Assembly: GCF_026011795.1 (NCBI RefSeq)
Contig: NZ_BRVS01000041.1
Span: 1-42,652 of the forward strand
DNA from: Arthrobacter mangrovi
GTDB taxonomy: Bacteria; Actinomycetota; Actinomycetes; Actinomycetales; Micrococcaceae
Direction of reading: 5' to 3'
DNA length: 42,652 bases
Shown here: positions 8,182-18,084 of the stretch, piece by piece
Numbering within the stretch: the first letter of the stretch is position 1
How the letters are laid out: each line of letters starts with the position of its first letter
The notes under the pieces: generated by a model
Databases searched by the model: none
The model's input: the letters and a program-made list of their open reading frames with translations, nothing else
What the model was told of the DNA's origin: nothing
Program-made: the position numbers and the translations under genes

Positions 8182-9087
8182 ATGGCAATCCTGATCGATC
8201 CACCCCGCTGGCCGGCGCATGGAACGCGTTTCTCGCATCTGGTCTCCGACGACTCGCTGGAGGAACTCCATGCCTTCGCCGCGGCAGCCGACGTGCCGCC
8301 GCGGGCCTTCGATCTCGACCACTACGACGTGCCGCTGGAGCGGTATGCGGAACTGGTGGTCCTTGGTGCGCAGGAAGTATCCGGGGCGGAGCTCGTGCGC
8401 CGGCTGATCGGGAGCGGACTGCGGGTACCGGCCCGGCGCCGATCCGGGAAACTGGGCACGGCCCTGTCTTCCCGCTGGGCCGTCGTCATGCCGGATCACC
8501 CCGGGCCCGGCCGCGAACTCATCCGGCGCTGGGGCGAAGAGCACCGGCACTACCACGACCGGGTGCATCTGCTGTCCGTGCTCGACAGCCTCGACCTGCT
8601 GCTGGAGGCGGGCGCAGACCCGGGCCCACTCCCCCGTGCCGTCACGCTGGCCGCCTGGTTCCACGACGCGGTCTACAACGGGGTGGCCGGCCGGGACGAA
8701 CAGGATTCGGCGGAGCTTGCCGCCCGGATGCTGCCCTCTGCCGGCATTCCGGCGGCCGAGGTGGAGGAGGTGGTCCGGCTGGTGCTGCTGACGGCGGGCC
8801 ATTCGCCCGAGCCGCAAGACACCGCCGGCGCCCTGCTCTGCGACGCCGACCTGTCCGTCCTGGGACAGGAGCCGGATGGCTACGGCCGGTACCTGCGGAA
8901 CGTCCGCAAGGAGTATGCACACATCAGCGACGCTGGCTTCGCCGCCGGTCGCGCCGCCGTCGTGCGCCGGCTGCTGGCGCTGGATCCCCTCTACCGGACG
9001 GCCGCCGGCCGCAGGCTGTGGCTGGAGCAGGCACGTTCCAACCTCGCCGCCGAGCTGGCGGCAGCGCCCGCCGGGGACCCTCGCTAG
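8182..9087 (+). CDS. DUF4031 domain fused to HD-type phosphohydrolase
   Basis: The first 85 residues (start MAILIDPPRWPAHGTRFSHL) match the DUF4031 family, a short domain of unknown function. From about residue 110 follows a predicted metal-dependent HD-like hydrolase: HYHDRVHLL, WFHDAVYN (metal-binding His-Asp pair), LLTAGHSP and LCDADLSVLG are in the expected order. A substrate cannot be named; relatives are annotated only as predicted HD-superfamily hydrolases. The ATG lacks a Shine-Dalgarno sequence but is 7 bases after TAAGCT, compatible with leaderless translation. Its TAG stop shares a CTAG palindrome with the stop of the convergent transporter gene. Confidence 0.85.
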   Translation: MAILIDPPRWPAHGTRFSHLVSDDSLEELHAFAAAADVPPRAFDLDHYDVPLERYAELVVLGAQEVSGAELVRRLIGSGLRVPARRRSGKLGTALSSRWAVVMPDHPGPGRELIRRWGEEHRHYHDRVHLLSVLDSLDLLLEAGADPGPLPRAVTLAAWFHDAVYNGVAGRDEQDSAELAARMLPSAGIPAAEVEEVVRLVLLTAGHSPEPQDTAGALLCDADLSVLGQEPDGYGRYLRNVRKEYAHISDAGFAAGRAAVVRRLLALDPLYRTAAGRRLWLEQARSNLAAELAAAPAGDPR

Positions 9088-10607
9088 CTGCCGATCGACG
9101 GCGTGGCAGGAACCTCCGGGCGGGCATCCTCCTCTTCCTTGGGCCGGTGGACGGGAACTGTCAGCATGATCGAAATGATCGCGACCACGACCATGAACAG
9201 GTTGAACAGGATGGCGACCGCCCCGCCGAAACGCAGGCCGACGTTCTCCTGGTTGCCGATGAACAGGCCCCAGGACCGGATCATCTCCGGGTCCACCGCC
9301 TGCGCCGCCACGTAGACTGCCGCGGAAATGGCCACGCCGATCGCGTTCCCCAGGGACGAGGCCATCTTGTAGATGCCGGCCGCCGCGCCGACCTGCGCGT
9401 CGGGGACGTTGGACAGCGCCGCGTCCGTGGACGGAGTGGCGTAGAAGCCCAGGCCGATGCCGAACAGCGTGAAGCCGATGACCGATACCACGACGTACTG
9501 TTCGATCAGCAGGAACGTCATGGCGGTCATCAGGATGCCGGCGCCGGTGATCATGCTGCCCCAGATCATCGGCCGGCGCGGACCGAACTTCTGCAGGAGC
9601 TTTTCGCCAACCCGGATGGTGGCCAGGATCGCGATCAGGTAGCCCAGCGTGAGCAGCCCTGACTGCAGCGAGGACATGCCTGCCGCCACCTGGACGAGGC
9701 CCAGCGACACAATCAGCATGCCTGCCGCGCCGTTCAGCAGGAAGTTTGAGATAGTGGCGCCCGTGAAGGTCAGGTTCCGGAACAAGGCCAGGTCCACGAA
9801 CGGGCGGGCTTTAGTGGTCTCGACCTTGAAGAAGAGCAGCAGGAACACCACGAACAGCGCGAGCAGGATGACACCGGCCCAGCTGAGCCACCCGATGGCG
9901 GGCCCCTGCGAGATGTAGATGTTGATGGAAACCAGCGCGATGATGAACGCGACCAGCCCGGTCCAGTCGAACCGGTGCGGCGTGTCCGCTGCGGGGGCTT
10001 TGGACTCCGGAGTCCCTCTGAGCAGGAACAGCGCCAGGATGGACAGCGCGATGGAGATCCAGAAGATGCTGCGCCAGCCCAGGAAGGAGGTAGCCATCAG
10101 CCCGCCGAACAGCGCCGTGAAGCCCGAGCCGCCCCACGATCCGATGGACCAGAAGGACAGCGCCCGCTGCCGGTCCTTCCCTTCGTAGTAGGACTTCACC
10201 AAGGCCATCGTCGAAGGCATGATGCAGGCGGCGGACAGGCCCTGGATGATGCGTCCGCCGAGCAGCATCGCGTCGGTGAGCCCGCCGGCGTTCTCGGGGG
10301 TCAGCGCGATCAGCAGCGACCCGAGGATGCTCAGCCAGATGCCGATGTACGTGATCTTGACGCGGCCGAGGCGGTCCGCCAGGCCTCCGGCCACCACGAT
10401 GAAGATACCGGAGAACAGGGAGGTGATCGACACGGCCAGGTTGCCCAGCGTGCGGCTGACGCCGAGTTCGCCCTGGATGCCCGGGATGACGTTCAGCAGC
10501 GTCTGCGCGAAGAGCCAGAAATTAATGACCGCGAGGACGATGCCGAGGAGCCACTTATCGGTGGGTTTCCAGTCGACGGCGGTGGTTTGGCGGGCCGTGC
10601 TGCTCAT
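9084..10607 (-). CDS. MFS drug-efflux-type transporter (DHA2 family)
   Basis: A 508-residue major facilitator with about 14 predicted membrane helices, the layout of the DHA2 (EmrB/QacA) drug:proton antiporters. The loop 2-3 signature GGLADRLGRVK is present, as is the motif-C-like GLGFYATPSTDAAL region later on. I start at ATG 10607, which overlaps the amidohydrolase stop as ATGA; a longer reading frame upstream lies inside that gene and is unlikely. The overlap argues for one mRNA and coupled translation, so the transporter may move the substrate or product of the amidohydrolase. The substrate is unknown. Confidence 0.9.
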   Translation of the reverse strand: MSSTARQTTAVDWKPTDKWLLGIVLAVINFWLFAQTLLNVIPGIQGELGVSRTLGNLAVSITSLFSGIFIVVAGGLADRLGRVKITYIGIWLSILGSLLIALTPENAGGLTDAMLLGGRIIQGLSAACIMPSTMALVKSYYEGKDRQRALSFWSIGSWGGSGFTALFGGLMATSFLGWRSIFWISIALSILALFLLRGTPESKAPAADTPHRFDWTGLVAFIIALVSINIYISQGPAIGWLSWAGVILLALFVVFLLLFFKVETTKARPFVDLALFRNLTFTGATISNFLLNGAAGMLIVSLGLVQVAAGMSSLQSGLLTLGYLIAILATIRVGEKLLQKFGPRRPMIWGSMITGAGILMTAMTFLLIEQYVVVSVIGFTLFGIGLGFYATPSTDAALSNVPDAQVGAAAGIYKMASSLGNAIGVAISAAVYVAAQAVDPEMIRSWGLFIGNQENVGLRFGGAVAILFNLFMVVVAIISIMLTVPVHRPKEEEDARPEVPATPSIGS

Positions 10608-11866
10608 GAGAGGGCCTTCCGGTCGAGGTAGGACAGGGCTGCCAGCACCTGAGCCTGGGTCGCGATGCCAAGGGTCGGATCGATCACGGGGGCGAAGAAG
10701 GGCGAATGGTTCGCCGGGATGTCTTGGGCGACGCTGCCGTTCTGCACGGCCTTGTGGTACGTTTCGGGGTCGATGCCGCCGACGGTCCAATAAGTGTAGG
10801 GCGTCCCGAAAGCGTCGGGGATCCGGCTGAAATCTTCCGAGGCGGTGGCGGGCTTCATCGGGAACACCGCGTCGTCGCCGAAGTATGCCCGGAAGGCCCC
10901 GGTCACCTGCTCGGTGGCCGCTGCATCATTGGAGGTCAGCGGGAACTGGTCGTAGTAGCCGAATTCCGGTGGCTGCGGTGAACCGGCAGCTTCGCATTCG
11001 GCGCGGACAATCCGCTCGATCGAAGCGATGATCCGTCCGCGCAGCTCCATGTCGTAGGTCCGGATGTTCAGCAGCAGGGTGGCGCGGTCCGGAATGATGT
11101 TGGATTTGGAGCCCGAGTTCAGCGCGCCCACGGTCAGCACCGCGAAGTCGCCCGGCTTGGTCTCGCGGGACACGATCGTCTGCAGCCGCATGACGATCGA
11201 GGCTGCCAGCACCACGGGGTCCACCGAGTTGTGCGGCATGGAGCCGTGGGCCCCTTTCCCGTAGACCGTGACCTTGACCGAGTCGCCGGCGGAAAGGATG
11301 GGGCCCTGAGTGGTCCCTATCGTGCCCGCTGCGAACGGCATGACGTGCTGGGCCAGTGCGATGTCCGGCTTCGGCACCTTCGCCGTCAGGCCGTCGTCGA
11401 GCATGGCCTGGGCGCCTGCCCCTATTTCCTCGCCCGGCTGGAACAGGGCGATGTAGGTGCCCTGCCAATGGCCGCGGCCGTCGGCCATCAATTTCGCCGC
11501 ACCCAGCAGCGAGGCAACGTGGAAGTCGTGTCCGCAGGCATGCATGACACCCACGGTGTTGCCGTTCTCGTCCGCAGCGGTGGCGGTCGAGGCGTACGGC
11601 AGGCCGGTCGCTTCCGTGACCGGCAGGGCGTCGGTGTCCGCCCGGGCCAGTACCGTGGGGCCGTCCCCGTTGGCGAGGATACCGACGACGCCGGTGCCTC
11701 CTATGCGCTGGACATCGTAGCCGAACCCGGCGAGCCTGGCCTGGACCAGCTCCGCGGTCCGGTGTTCGGCCAGGCTGAGTTCCGGGTTCCGGTGGAGATC
11801 CTGGTACAGCTCGCGCTGCCATTCGAGTTCGTTGTCCAGGCCCGCCAGGACCTCAGATGCCGCCAT
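10604..11866 (-). CDS. M20-family metal-dependent amidohydrolase
   Basis: A 420-residue peptidase M20/amidohydrolase (AbgB/HipO type), expected to hydrolyse N-acyl amino acids or similar amides with a two-metal centre. Metal and catalytic motifs are visible: RADTDALPV, MHACGHDFH, FQPGEE, HVMPF and the C-terminal ASEDFS. The dimerisation insert starts at GPILSAGDSVKVTVYGKGAHGS. The ATG at 11866 has a strong AGGAGG (complement of 11871-11876) four bases upstream; an ATG 90 bases earlier has no such site. It is first in a two-gene operon with the DHA2 transporter. The substrate is not evident. Confidence 0.93.
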   Translation of the reverse strand: MAASEVLAGLDNELEWQRELYQDLHRNPELSLAEHRTAELVQARLAGFGYDVQRIGGTGVVGILANGDGPTVLARADTDALPVTEATGLPYASTATAADENGNTVGVMHACGHDFHVASLLGAAKLMADGRGHWQGTYIALFQPGEEIGAGAQAMLDDGLTAKVPKPDIALAQHVMPFAAGTIGTTQGPILSAGDSVKVTVYGKGAHGSMPHNSVDPVVLAASIVMRLQTIVSRETKPGDFAVLTVGALNSGSKSNIIPDRATLLLNIRTYDMELRGRIIASIERIVRAECEAAGSPQPPEFGYYDQFPLTSNDAAATEQVTGAFRAYFGDDAVFPMKPATASEDFSRIPDAFGTPYTYWTVGGIDPETYHKAVQNGSVAQDIPANHSPFFAPVIDPTLGIATQAQVLAALSYLDRKALS

Positions 11867-11888
11867 GATGCCTCCTATTCCCTCCCCC

Positions 11889-11910
11889 GGTCCGGTTCCG
11901 GTCCGGTTCC
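11889..11910. repeat. 11-bp perfect tandem duplication
   Basis: GGTCCGGTTCC occurs twice head to tail (11889-11899 and 11900-11910) upstream of the amidohydrolase ribosome binding site. It is probably slippage in the leader; no function is apparent. Confidence 0.7.
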
Positions 11911-12080
11911 GGCCCGGGTTTGCCGATGGCCCCGGACGCGTACCCGGAGTCATCAAGTTGGCCGTACATGCCCCATGGTATTCCTCGGGCTTGGCGAAGC
12001 GGTGCGGCCCGCGGATTCGTTCATCCGTCCGTGCAGCTATGGCCTTGCAGCATTAACGCGTCCGGCGCCTTAACGCCGCA

Positions 12081-12111
12081 AGGTGCGGCCCCCGTTACGG
12101 GAACCGCACCT
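12081..12111 (-). terminator. groEL terminator hairpin
   Basis: AGGTGCGG (12081-12088) pairs with CCGCACCT (12104-12111), with a nested CCCG/CGGG stem inside, 40 bases after the groEL stop codon. It is a strong GC-rich hairpin without a T-tract, typical of high-GC genomes. Confidence 0.65.
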
Positions 12112-12151
12112 CGCAGCTATGGTGCGCTGTCGGCAGGACAGACAGGAGTGG

Positions 12152-13990
<1,839 letters not shown>

Positions 13991-13997
13991 AACTCCA

Positions 13998-14026
13998 TAA
14001 TTAGCACTCAGCCACCTCGAGTGCAA
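13998..14026 (-). promoter_or_regulatory. groEL promoter
   Basis: On the minus strand, TTGCAC (complement of 14021-14026) is followed after 17 bp by TAATTA (13998-14003). This is a good vegetative promoter, with a start expected near 13990. CIRCE element 1 covers the -35 and spacer. Confidence 0.75.
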
Positions 14027-14027
14027 G
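14001..14027. promoter_or_regulatory. CIRCE element 1 (HrcA operator)
   Basis: TTAGCACTC-N9-GAGTGCAAG matches CIRCE perfectly in one arm and at 7 of 9 positions in the other. It overlaps the groEL promoter and is separated by 8 bp from CIRCE element 2, giving two HrcA sites about 35 bp apart centre to centre. Confidence 0.85.
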
Positions 14028-14182
14028 CCGTCGCGACGCCCGAAACCCGGTCTTCGCCGGACGCGCAAAACCTCGGGGGACCCCCGGCCGGAGGATCAGG
14101 GTGGACCCCCATGGCTTGGCACCCCGCCGGCCCGTAGATTGGTATTCGAGCACCAGTGAATCCAGAGTGAAGGGCCGTCGAC

Positions 14183-14758
14183 ATGTCCGAGAATCCGAGC
14201 AGGCAAGACCAACCCGAAGAAAATCCCACCGAACCTCTGGCCGGCACCGGAACCAATCCCACCCGACCGCTGGGCAGGCCGCAGGAACCCAACCTGACGC
14301 CGCCCGGGCAGGAGGAGCCCGCCCGGCCCGCCTACGGACAGGCCGGGCGCGGCCCGGCCCCGGACCAGCCACCCTATCCGCAGGCACCGGCAGGCGGCCC
14401 CTACCAGCAGCCTTACGCCCAGCCGCCCTACGGCCAGCCGCCCTACGGCCAGCAGCCTTACGCCCAGCCCGCCAACGGCCAGCAACAGTACGGACAGCAG
14501 CCCTACGGCCAGCCCTACTACGGAGGCTACCCCGAGCAGAAGTCGCGGCTCGTCGCCGGGCTCCTGGGCATCCTGCTGGGCGGCCTCGGCATCCACCGCT
14601 TCTACCTGGGCTATGTCGGCCTGGGCATCGCCCAGATCGCCGTGACCCTGGTGACCTTCGGCTTCGGCGCCATCTGGGGCTTCATCGAAGGCATCATGAT
14701 CCTCGTCGGCGCCGAGATGTTCCGCCGGGACGCCAAGGGCGTGCCGCTCAAGGAGTAG
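14183..14758 (+). CDS. TM2-domain membrane protein with QPYGQP-rich N-terminus
   Basis: A 191-residue protein. Residues 1-120 are disordered and rich in Pro, Gln, Gly and Tyr, with repeats of PPYGQ/QPYAQ type partly encoded by exact 15-bp duplications. Residues about 122-180 are a TM2 domain: KSRLVAGLLGILLGGLGIHRFYLG, then a second helix through AIWGFIEGIMILVG, with the conserved GxHRFYLG turn. TM2 proteins are small two-helix membrane proteins of uncertain role. The ATG has AGGG eight bases upstream. It is divergent from groEL and convergent with the cold-shock gene, separated from it by a strong terminator. Confidence 0.93.
   Translation: MSENPSRQDQPEENPTEPLAGTGTNPTRPLGRPQEPNLTPPGQEEPARPAYGQAGRGPAPDQPPYPQAPAGGPYQQPYAQPPYGQPPYGQQPYAQPANGQQQYGQQPYGQPYYGGYPEQKSRLVAGLLGILLGGLGIHRFYLGYVGLGIAQIAVTLVTFGFGAIWGFIEGIMILVGAEMFRRDAKGVPLKE
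14420..14449 (+). repeat. Exact 15-bp tandem duplication in the TM2 gene
   Basis: CAGCCGCCCTACGGC occurs twice without a gap (14420-14434, 14435-14449), encoding QPPYG units. More degenerate copies flank it through about 14525. Confidence 0.9.
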
Positions 14759-14796
14759 GACCGTTCCCGGCGCAGCGGCCGCTGGCTTTTTGGCAA

Positions 14797-14843
14797 CGAC
14801 AGCGGCGGGCCAGGTCCCCACGGAACCTCGCCCGCCGCCGTCG
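14797..14843. terminator. Bidirectional terminator between TM2 and csp genes
   Basis: Bases 14797-14810 pair with 14830-14843 (CGAC and GCGGCGGGC against GCCCGCCGC and GTCG, one mismatch), with an inner AGGT/ACCT stem in the loop. It sits between two convergent genes and should serve both. Confidence 0.8.
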
Positions 14844-14854
14844 TACTTCAACAG

Positions 14855-15061
14855 TCAGGCAGAAACCTTCACGTCTTCGGCCTGCGGCCCCTTTTGGCCT
14901 TCCCCGATCTCGAATTCGACGCGCTGGCCCTCCTCGAGGGAGCGGTAGCCGTCCATGAGGATGGCCGACCAGTGCACGAATACGTCCGACTTGTTCTCAT
15001 CAACGGTGATAAAGCCGTAGCCCTTCTCCGCGTTGAACCATTTGACGGTTCCCAGCGCCAT
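14855..15061 (-). CDS. Cold-shock protein (CspA family)
   Basis: A 68-residue single-stranded nucleic-acid-binding beta-barrel, acting as an RNA chaperone. The two RNA-binding motifs KGYGFI (RNP1) and DVFVHW (RNP2) are intact, and the start [14 protein letters not shown] is the family standard. I chose ATG 15061, which has GGAG six bases upstream; an ATG 12 bases earlier is possible but gives an atypical N-terminus. A TAGAGT hexamer (complement of 15124-15129) could be the -10 box, giving a leader of about 55 bases. Confidence 0.96.
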   Translation of the reverse strand: MALGTVKWFNAEKGYGFITVDENKSDVFVHWSAILMDGYRSLEEGQRVEFEIGEGQKGPQAEDVKVSA

Positions 15062-15188
15062 ATTGCTCTCCATAGTTCAGTAGTTCCCCCTGCAGCCACT
15101 GCTCCCGGCAATCAGGTGCGTTTACTCTATCGGCACCCGGACGCGAATGTGAGGCGCGGCACATCGAACGTTATGGAGGTGTAATGAT

Positions 15189-15209
15189 GCGGCGGTCCCG
15201 CGCCGCCGC
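15189..15209 (-). terminator. Terminator of the DUF3263-LytR_C pair
   Basis: GCGGCGG (15189-15195) and CCGCCGC (15203-15209) form a perfect 7-bp stem with a 7-base loop, starting three bases beyond the LytR_C stop codon. Confidence 0.6.
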
Positions 15210-15212
15210 AGG

Positions 15213-15887
15213 CTACTGGAAGCCCGGACCGAGAACCACGGTGACGTAGAGCGACACTGCGCCCTGGGCCGTCTCGCGCAGGTCGGTGATGCCCAGCAGC
15301 TGGCCGACCGCCTCGGCATTGGCAGCCTGGCCCGGGTTGTAGTAGATAACCGAGTTGGGCATCGCCCCGCCCTGCCAGTTGTCGACCAGGGCGACGGACC
15401 AGCCGTCCGCGCTGACCCGCTCCGACACCGTGCCGCCCAGCCCGGTGATGCCGGCCGCGTTGAAGATCAGCAATGGGTCGGCCCGGTTGACGGCTTCGCG
15501 TGCCGCTTCCGCGCTCGGGTCCTGCGAAGGCTCTTCGGCAGGCGCGTCCGTCGGTGCCGCGGCGGCTTTGGCCTCCTCGGTTGCCGCCTCCGTGGATTTT
15601 GCGGTTGGCTTCGCGGCTGCCGCCTTCGTCGGCTCGGCCGTCTTCGCTGCGGCGGGCGTCGACTCCGCCGCCGTCGCGGTCTGCGTGGCCGGCAGTCCGG
15701 ACCCGCCCGCGCCCAGCAGCGGGACGACGAAGAAGGACACTGCACCCACGGCCAGGGCCAGCACAGAGGCCAGAATGATCAGGCCGAGCCCGCTGCTTTT
15801 CCTGGCGTCGACGTGCGCACGGTGGACACCGTGCCGGTCAGACGTTTCAGGAACCTGGTCAAACTCGTCCCGGGGATACTTGGTCAT
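15213..15887 (-). CDS. LytR_C-domain membrane protein
   Basis: A 224-residue protein with a hydrophilic N-terminus, one membrane helix (about 33-58, GLGLIILASVLALAVGAVSF), a long Ala/Thr/Pro/Lys-rich extracytoplasmic spacer (about 65-130), and a C-terminal domain (about 138-224) with LLIFNAAGITGLGGTVSERV, SVIYYNPG and a final VVLGPGFQ. This is the LytR_C/VirR-type domain associated with cell-envelope proteins in actinobacteria. It probably acts at the cell wall; a precise role is not known. It follows the DUF3263 gene on the same strand by 45 bp and is likely co-transcribed with it. Confidence 0.9.
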   Translation of the reverse strand: MTKYPRDEFDQVPETSDRHGVHRAHVDARKSSGLGLIILASVLALAVGAVSFFVVPLLGAGGSGLPATQTATAAESTPAAAKTAEPTKAAAAKPTAKSTEAATEEAKAAAAPTDAPAEEPSQDPSAEAAREAVNRADPLLIFNAAGITGLGGTVSERVSADGWSVALVDNWQGGAMPNSVIYYNPGQAANAEAVGQLLGITDLRETAQGAVSLYVTVVLGPGFQ

Positions 15888-15932
15888 CGCTGAAGAGTGC
15901 GTCCTTGTCAGTGGATGTCCGGAGGACCCGGA

Positions 15933-16241
15933 TCAGGCGTTGGTGCCCAGCCGGCGGGCCGTGCGGGCGCGCTGCCGGGACGTACGTAGTCTACGCAATC
16001 TCTTGACCAGCATCGGATCGTGGGCCAGTGCTTCCTCGGTATCGATGAGCGCGTTCAGGATCTGGTAGTAGTGCGTGGCGGACAGATCGAACAGTTCGCG
16101 GACCGCCTGCTCCTTGGCGCCGGAGTACTTCCACCACTGCCGCTCCAGGGCCAGCATCTTCTGGTCCCGTTCGCTCAGCGGGCTCGACTCGTCAACTTCG
16201 GCGTCGAGGGAGAAGGCGCTGGCTTCGGCGGGACCGGGCAC
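15933..16241 (-). CDS. DUF3263-family protein
   Basis: A 102-residue basic helical protein of the actinobacterial DUF3263 family. The core LSERDQKMLALERQWWKYSGAKEQAV, then LFDLSATHYYQILNALID and the Arg-rich tail are typical. The HYYQ helix resembles a helix-turn-helix recognition helix, so DNA binding is a reasonable guess, not established. GTG at 16241 is the only start between an upstream stop and the conserved core. It leads a two-gene unit with the LytR_C protein and is divergent from ung across about 150 bp. Confidence 0.88.
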   Translation of the reverse strand: MPGPAEASAFSLDAEVDESSPLSERDQKMLALERQWWKYSGAKEQAVRELFDLSATHYYQILNALIDTEEALAHDPMLVKRLRRLRTSRQRARTARRLGTNA

Positions 16242-16390
16242 GACGTACCGTCACTTCCTTTGGTTTGCTGGGGAAACTGTCCTGCCCATTTTAAGGCCGA
16301 AGCACAGCCTTGTCATTTATCGCCCGCGGTGATCCTGCCGACGCCCCGACCGGTTCGCGCTTCGATACCGCTTCCCGGCACCATAGGGGC

Positions 16391-17161
16391 ATGACTGACG
16401 ACGACGGCGCCCTGTTTCCGCTGCCGGCCCGCCCCGGCGCGGGGCCGGCAACGGCGGCCTACCCTTTTGCCGCCCCGGCCGAACTCGGGGACGTCATGCA
16501 TCCGCAGTGGGCGGCGGCGCTGGCGCCGGCGGCCGGAACCGTCCACGCACTGGCTGGCCAGCTGGCCGAGCAGCGGCGCGAGGGACGCGAAATCCTTCCT
16601 GCGCCAGCCAATATCCTGCGGGTTTTCGAACAGCCGCTCGACGCGGTGAAGGTGCTCATCGTGGGCCAGGATCCGTACCCGACGCCGGGGCACCCGATCG
16701 GCCTCTCCTTCGCGGTCGACGGCAGCGTGCGGCCGCTGCCCCGCAGCTTGGCCAACATCTACAAGGAGCTCCAGTCCGACCTCGGCATTCCACCGGCGCC
16801 GCACGGCGACCTGAGCGCCTGGGCCGACCAGGGCGTGCTCCTGCTGAACCGGGTGCTGACCGTGGAGGCGGGCAAGGCCGGAAGCCACCGGCGCAAGGGG
16901 TGGGAACAGCTGACCGAACTGGCGGTCCGCGCCCTCGTGGACCGCGGCGGTCCGCTGGTGGCTGTGCTCTGGGGCCGGGACGCCCAGGACCTCGCACCGT
17001 TGCTGGGCGCTGTCCCCCGGGTCGAGTCCGCGCACCCCAGCCCGCTCTCTGCAGCGCGCGGCTTCTTCGGCTCGCGCCCCTTCAGCCGGGTCAACGAGCT
17101 GCTGGCCTTACAGGGGGCGGCGCCCGTGGACTGGCGTCTCCCGTCCAGCCCCGGCCGGTAA
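16391..17161 (+). CDS. ung: Uracil-DNA glycosylase (family 1)
   Basis: A 256-residue enzyme that removes uracil from DNA at the start of base-excision repair. Motif [17 protein letters not shown] carries the catalytic Asp (D94) and motif [19 protein letters not shown] carries the catalytic His (about 215); [17 protein letters not shown] also matches the family. I chose ATG 16391, which gives a normal length; the frame extends 27 codons upstream without family similarity. No strong Shine-Dalgarno sequence precedes it. Confidence 0.96.
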   Translation: MTDDDGALFPLPARPGAGPATAAYPFAAPAELGDVMHPQWAAALAPAAGTVHALAGQLAEQRREGREILPAPANILRVFEQPLDAVKVLIVGQDPYPTPGHPIGLSFAVDGSVRPLPRSLANIYKELQSDLGIPPAPHGDLSAWADQGVLLLNRVLTVEAGKAGSHRRKGWEQLTELAVRALVDRGGPLVAVLWGRDAQDLAPLLGAVPRVESAHPSPLSAARGFFGSRPFSRVNELLALQGAAPVDWRLPSSPGR

Positions 17162-17185
17162 CGGCAATTGGGCACGGGCAGGTTA

Positions 17186-17204
17186 CTGGGTTAGCTTGGC
17201 CTAA
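17186..17204 (+). promoter_or_regulatory. Candidate DtxR/IdeR iron box
   Basis: The 19 bases CTGGGTTAGCTTGGCCTAA match the DtxR/IdeR consensus (TTAGGTTAGCCTAACCTAA) at 14 of 19 positions and lie 25 bases before the siderophore-interacting protein start. Iron-dependent repression is expected if it is real. Confidence 0.55.
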
Positions 17205-17229
17205 GTATCAAGGAACCCAGGAGCAGTCG

Positions 17230-18084
17230 ATGTCGAGCCAGCCCGCAGCACCCGCACGGACCCGAAAGCCGCAGATCAACCTGCGGGTCACCCGGACCGA
17301 GCGGCTCTCCGAACACATGGTGCGTGTCTTCGCCGGCGGCGAGGGGTTCGCGAAATTCGAGCCCAAGCCTGCCACGGACCAGTATGTGAAGATCTGGTTC
17401 CTCCCGCCGGACCTGGACGTGGAGCTTCCCGCGAATGTGGCTGAGCTTAAGGAAAGCCTGCCCGCCGACCGGCTCCCGGTCAGCCGCACCTACACGGTCC
17501 GCAGCGTGGACACCGAAGCCGGAGAGCTGGCCATCGATTTCGTGGTCCACGGCGACGAAGGCGTGGCCGGCCCCTGGGCCGCCTCCGCGCGTGCCGGCGA
17601 CTGGTTGATGCTGACCGGCCCCGGCGGCGCCTACTCCCCCGCCCCGGCCGCCGACTGGTACCTGTTCGCGGGCGATGACGCCGCGCTGCCCGCCGTCGCC
17701 GCCGCCATCGACGCCCTGCCGCCGAGCGCCGCCGGCCACGTGTTCCTGGAGGTTGACTCCCCCGCGGACGTGCAGGAGCTCGGCACTCCCCACGGGGTCG
17801 AAGTGCATTGGCTCTACCGGCAGGGCCGTCCCGCGGGCACCACGTCGCTGCTGCGCGACGCGGTGGCGGAGCTGGACTGGCCGGCGGGAGACGTTGACGC
17901 CTTTGTGCACGGCGAGCGCGGCGCGGTCAAGGAACTGCGCGATGTCCTGTTCAAGGACCACGGGCTGCACCGCAAGCAGGTGTCGATCTCGGGCTACTGG
18001 GCCTACGGCCGCGCGGAGGATGCCTTCCAGGCGGAGAAGAAGACCCCCACCGGCCAGATCTTTCCCGAGAACTACCCGGGCTAG
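17230..18084 (+). CDS. Siderophore-interacting protein (flavin ferric reductase)
   Basis: A 284-residue cytoplasmic FAD/NADPH reductase of the ViuB/YqjH family that releases iron from ferric siderophores. The FAD-binding motif SRTYTVRS (85-92), the VVHGDEGVAGPWA segment, and the C-terminal SGYWAYGRAEDAF (about 260) are characteristic. ATG 17230 has AGGAG six bases upstream; in-frame sequence further upstream lies in another frame of ung and is not part of this gene. A candidate iron box precedes it, which fits the role. Its TAG stop shares a CTAG tetranucleotide with the stop of the convergent thrE-like gene. Confidence 0.94.
   Translation: MSSQPAAPARTRKPQINLRVTRTERLSEHMVRVFAGGEGFAKFEPKPATDQYVKIWFLPPDLDVELPANVAELKESLPADRLPVSRTYTVRSVDTEAGELAIDFVVHGDEGVAGPWAASARAGDWLMLTGPGGAYSPAPAADWYLFAGDDAALPAVAAAIDALPPSAAGHVFLEVDSPADVQELGTPHGVEVHWLYRQGRPAGTTSLLRDAVAELDWPAGDVDAFVHGERGAVKELRDVLFKDHGLHRKQVSISGYWAYGRAEDAFQAEKKTPTGQIFPENYPG

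Noticed and set aside
14116-14140. TTGGCA and TAGATT before the TM2 gene as a promoter
   Set aside because: The spacing is only 13 bp, too short; TAGATT alone could be a -10 box but this is not firm.
16310-16390. 27-codon upstream extension of ung
   Set aside because: It has no family similarity; the ATG at 16391 gives the normal length.
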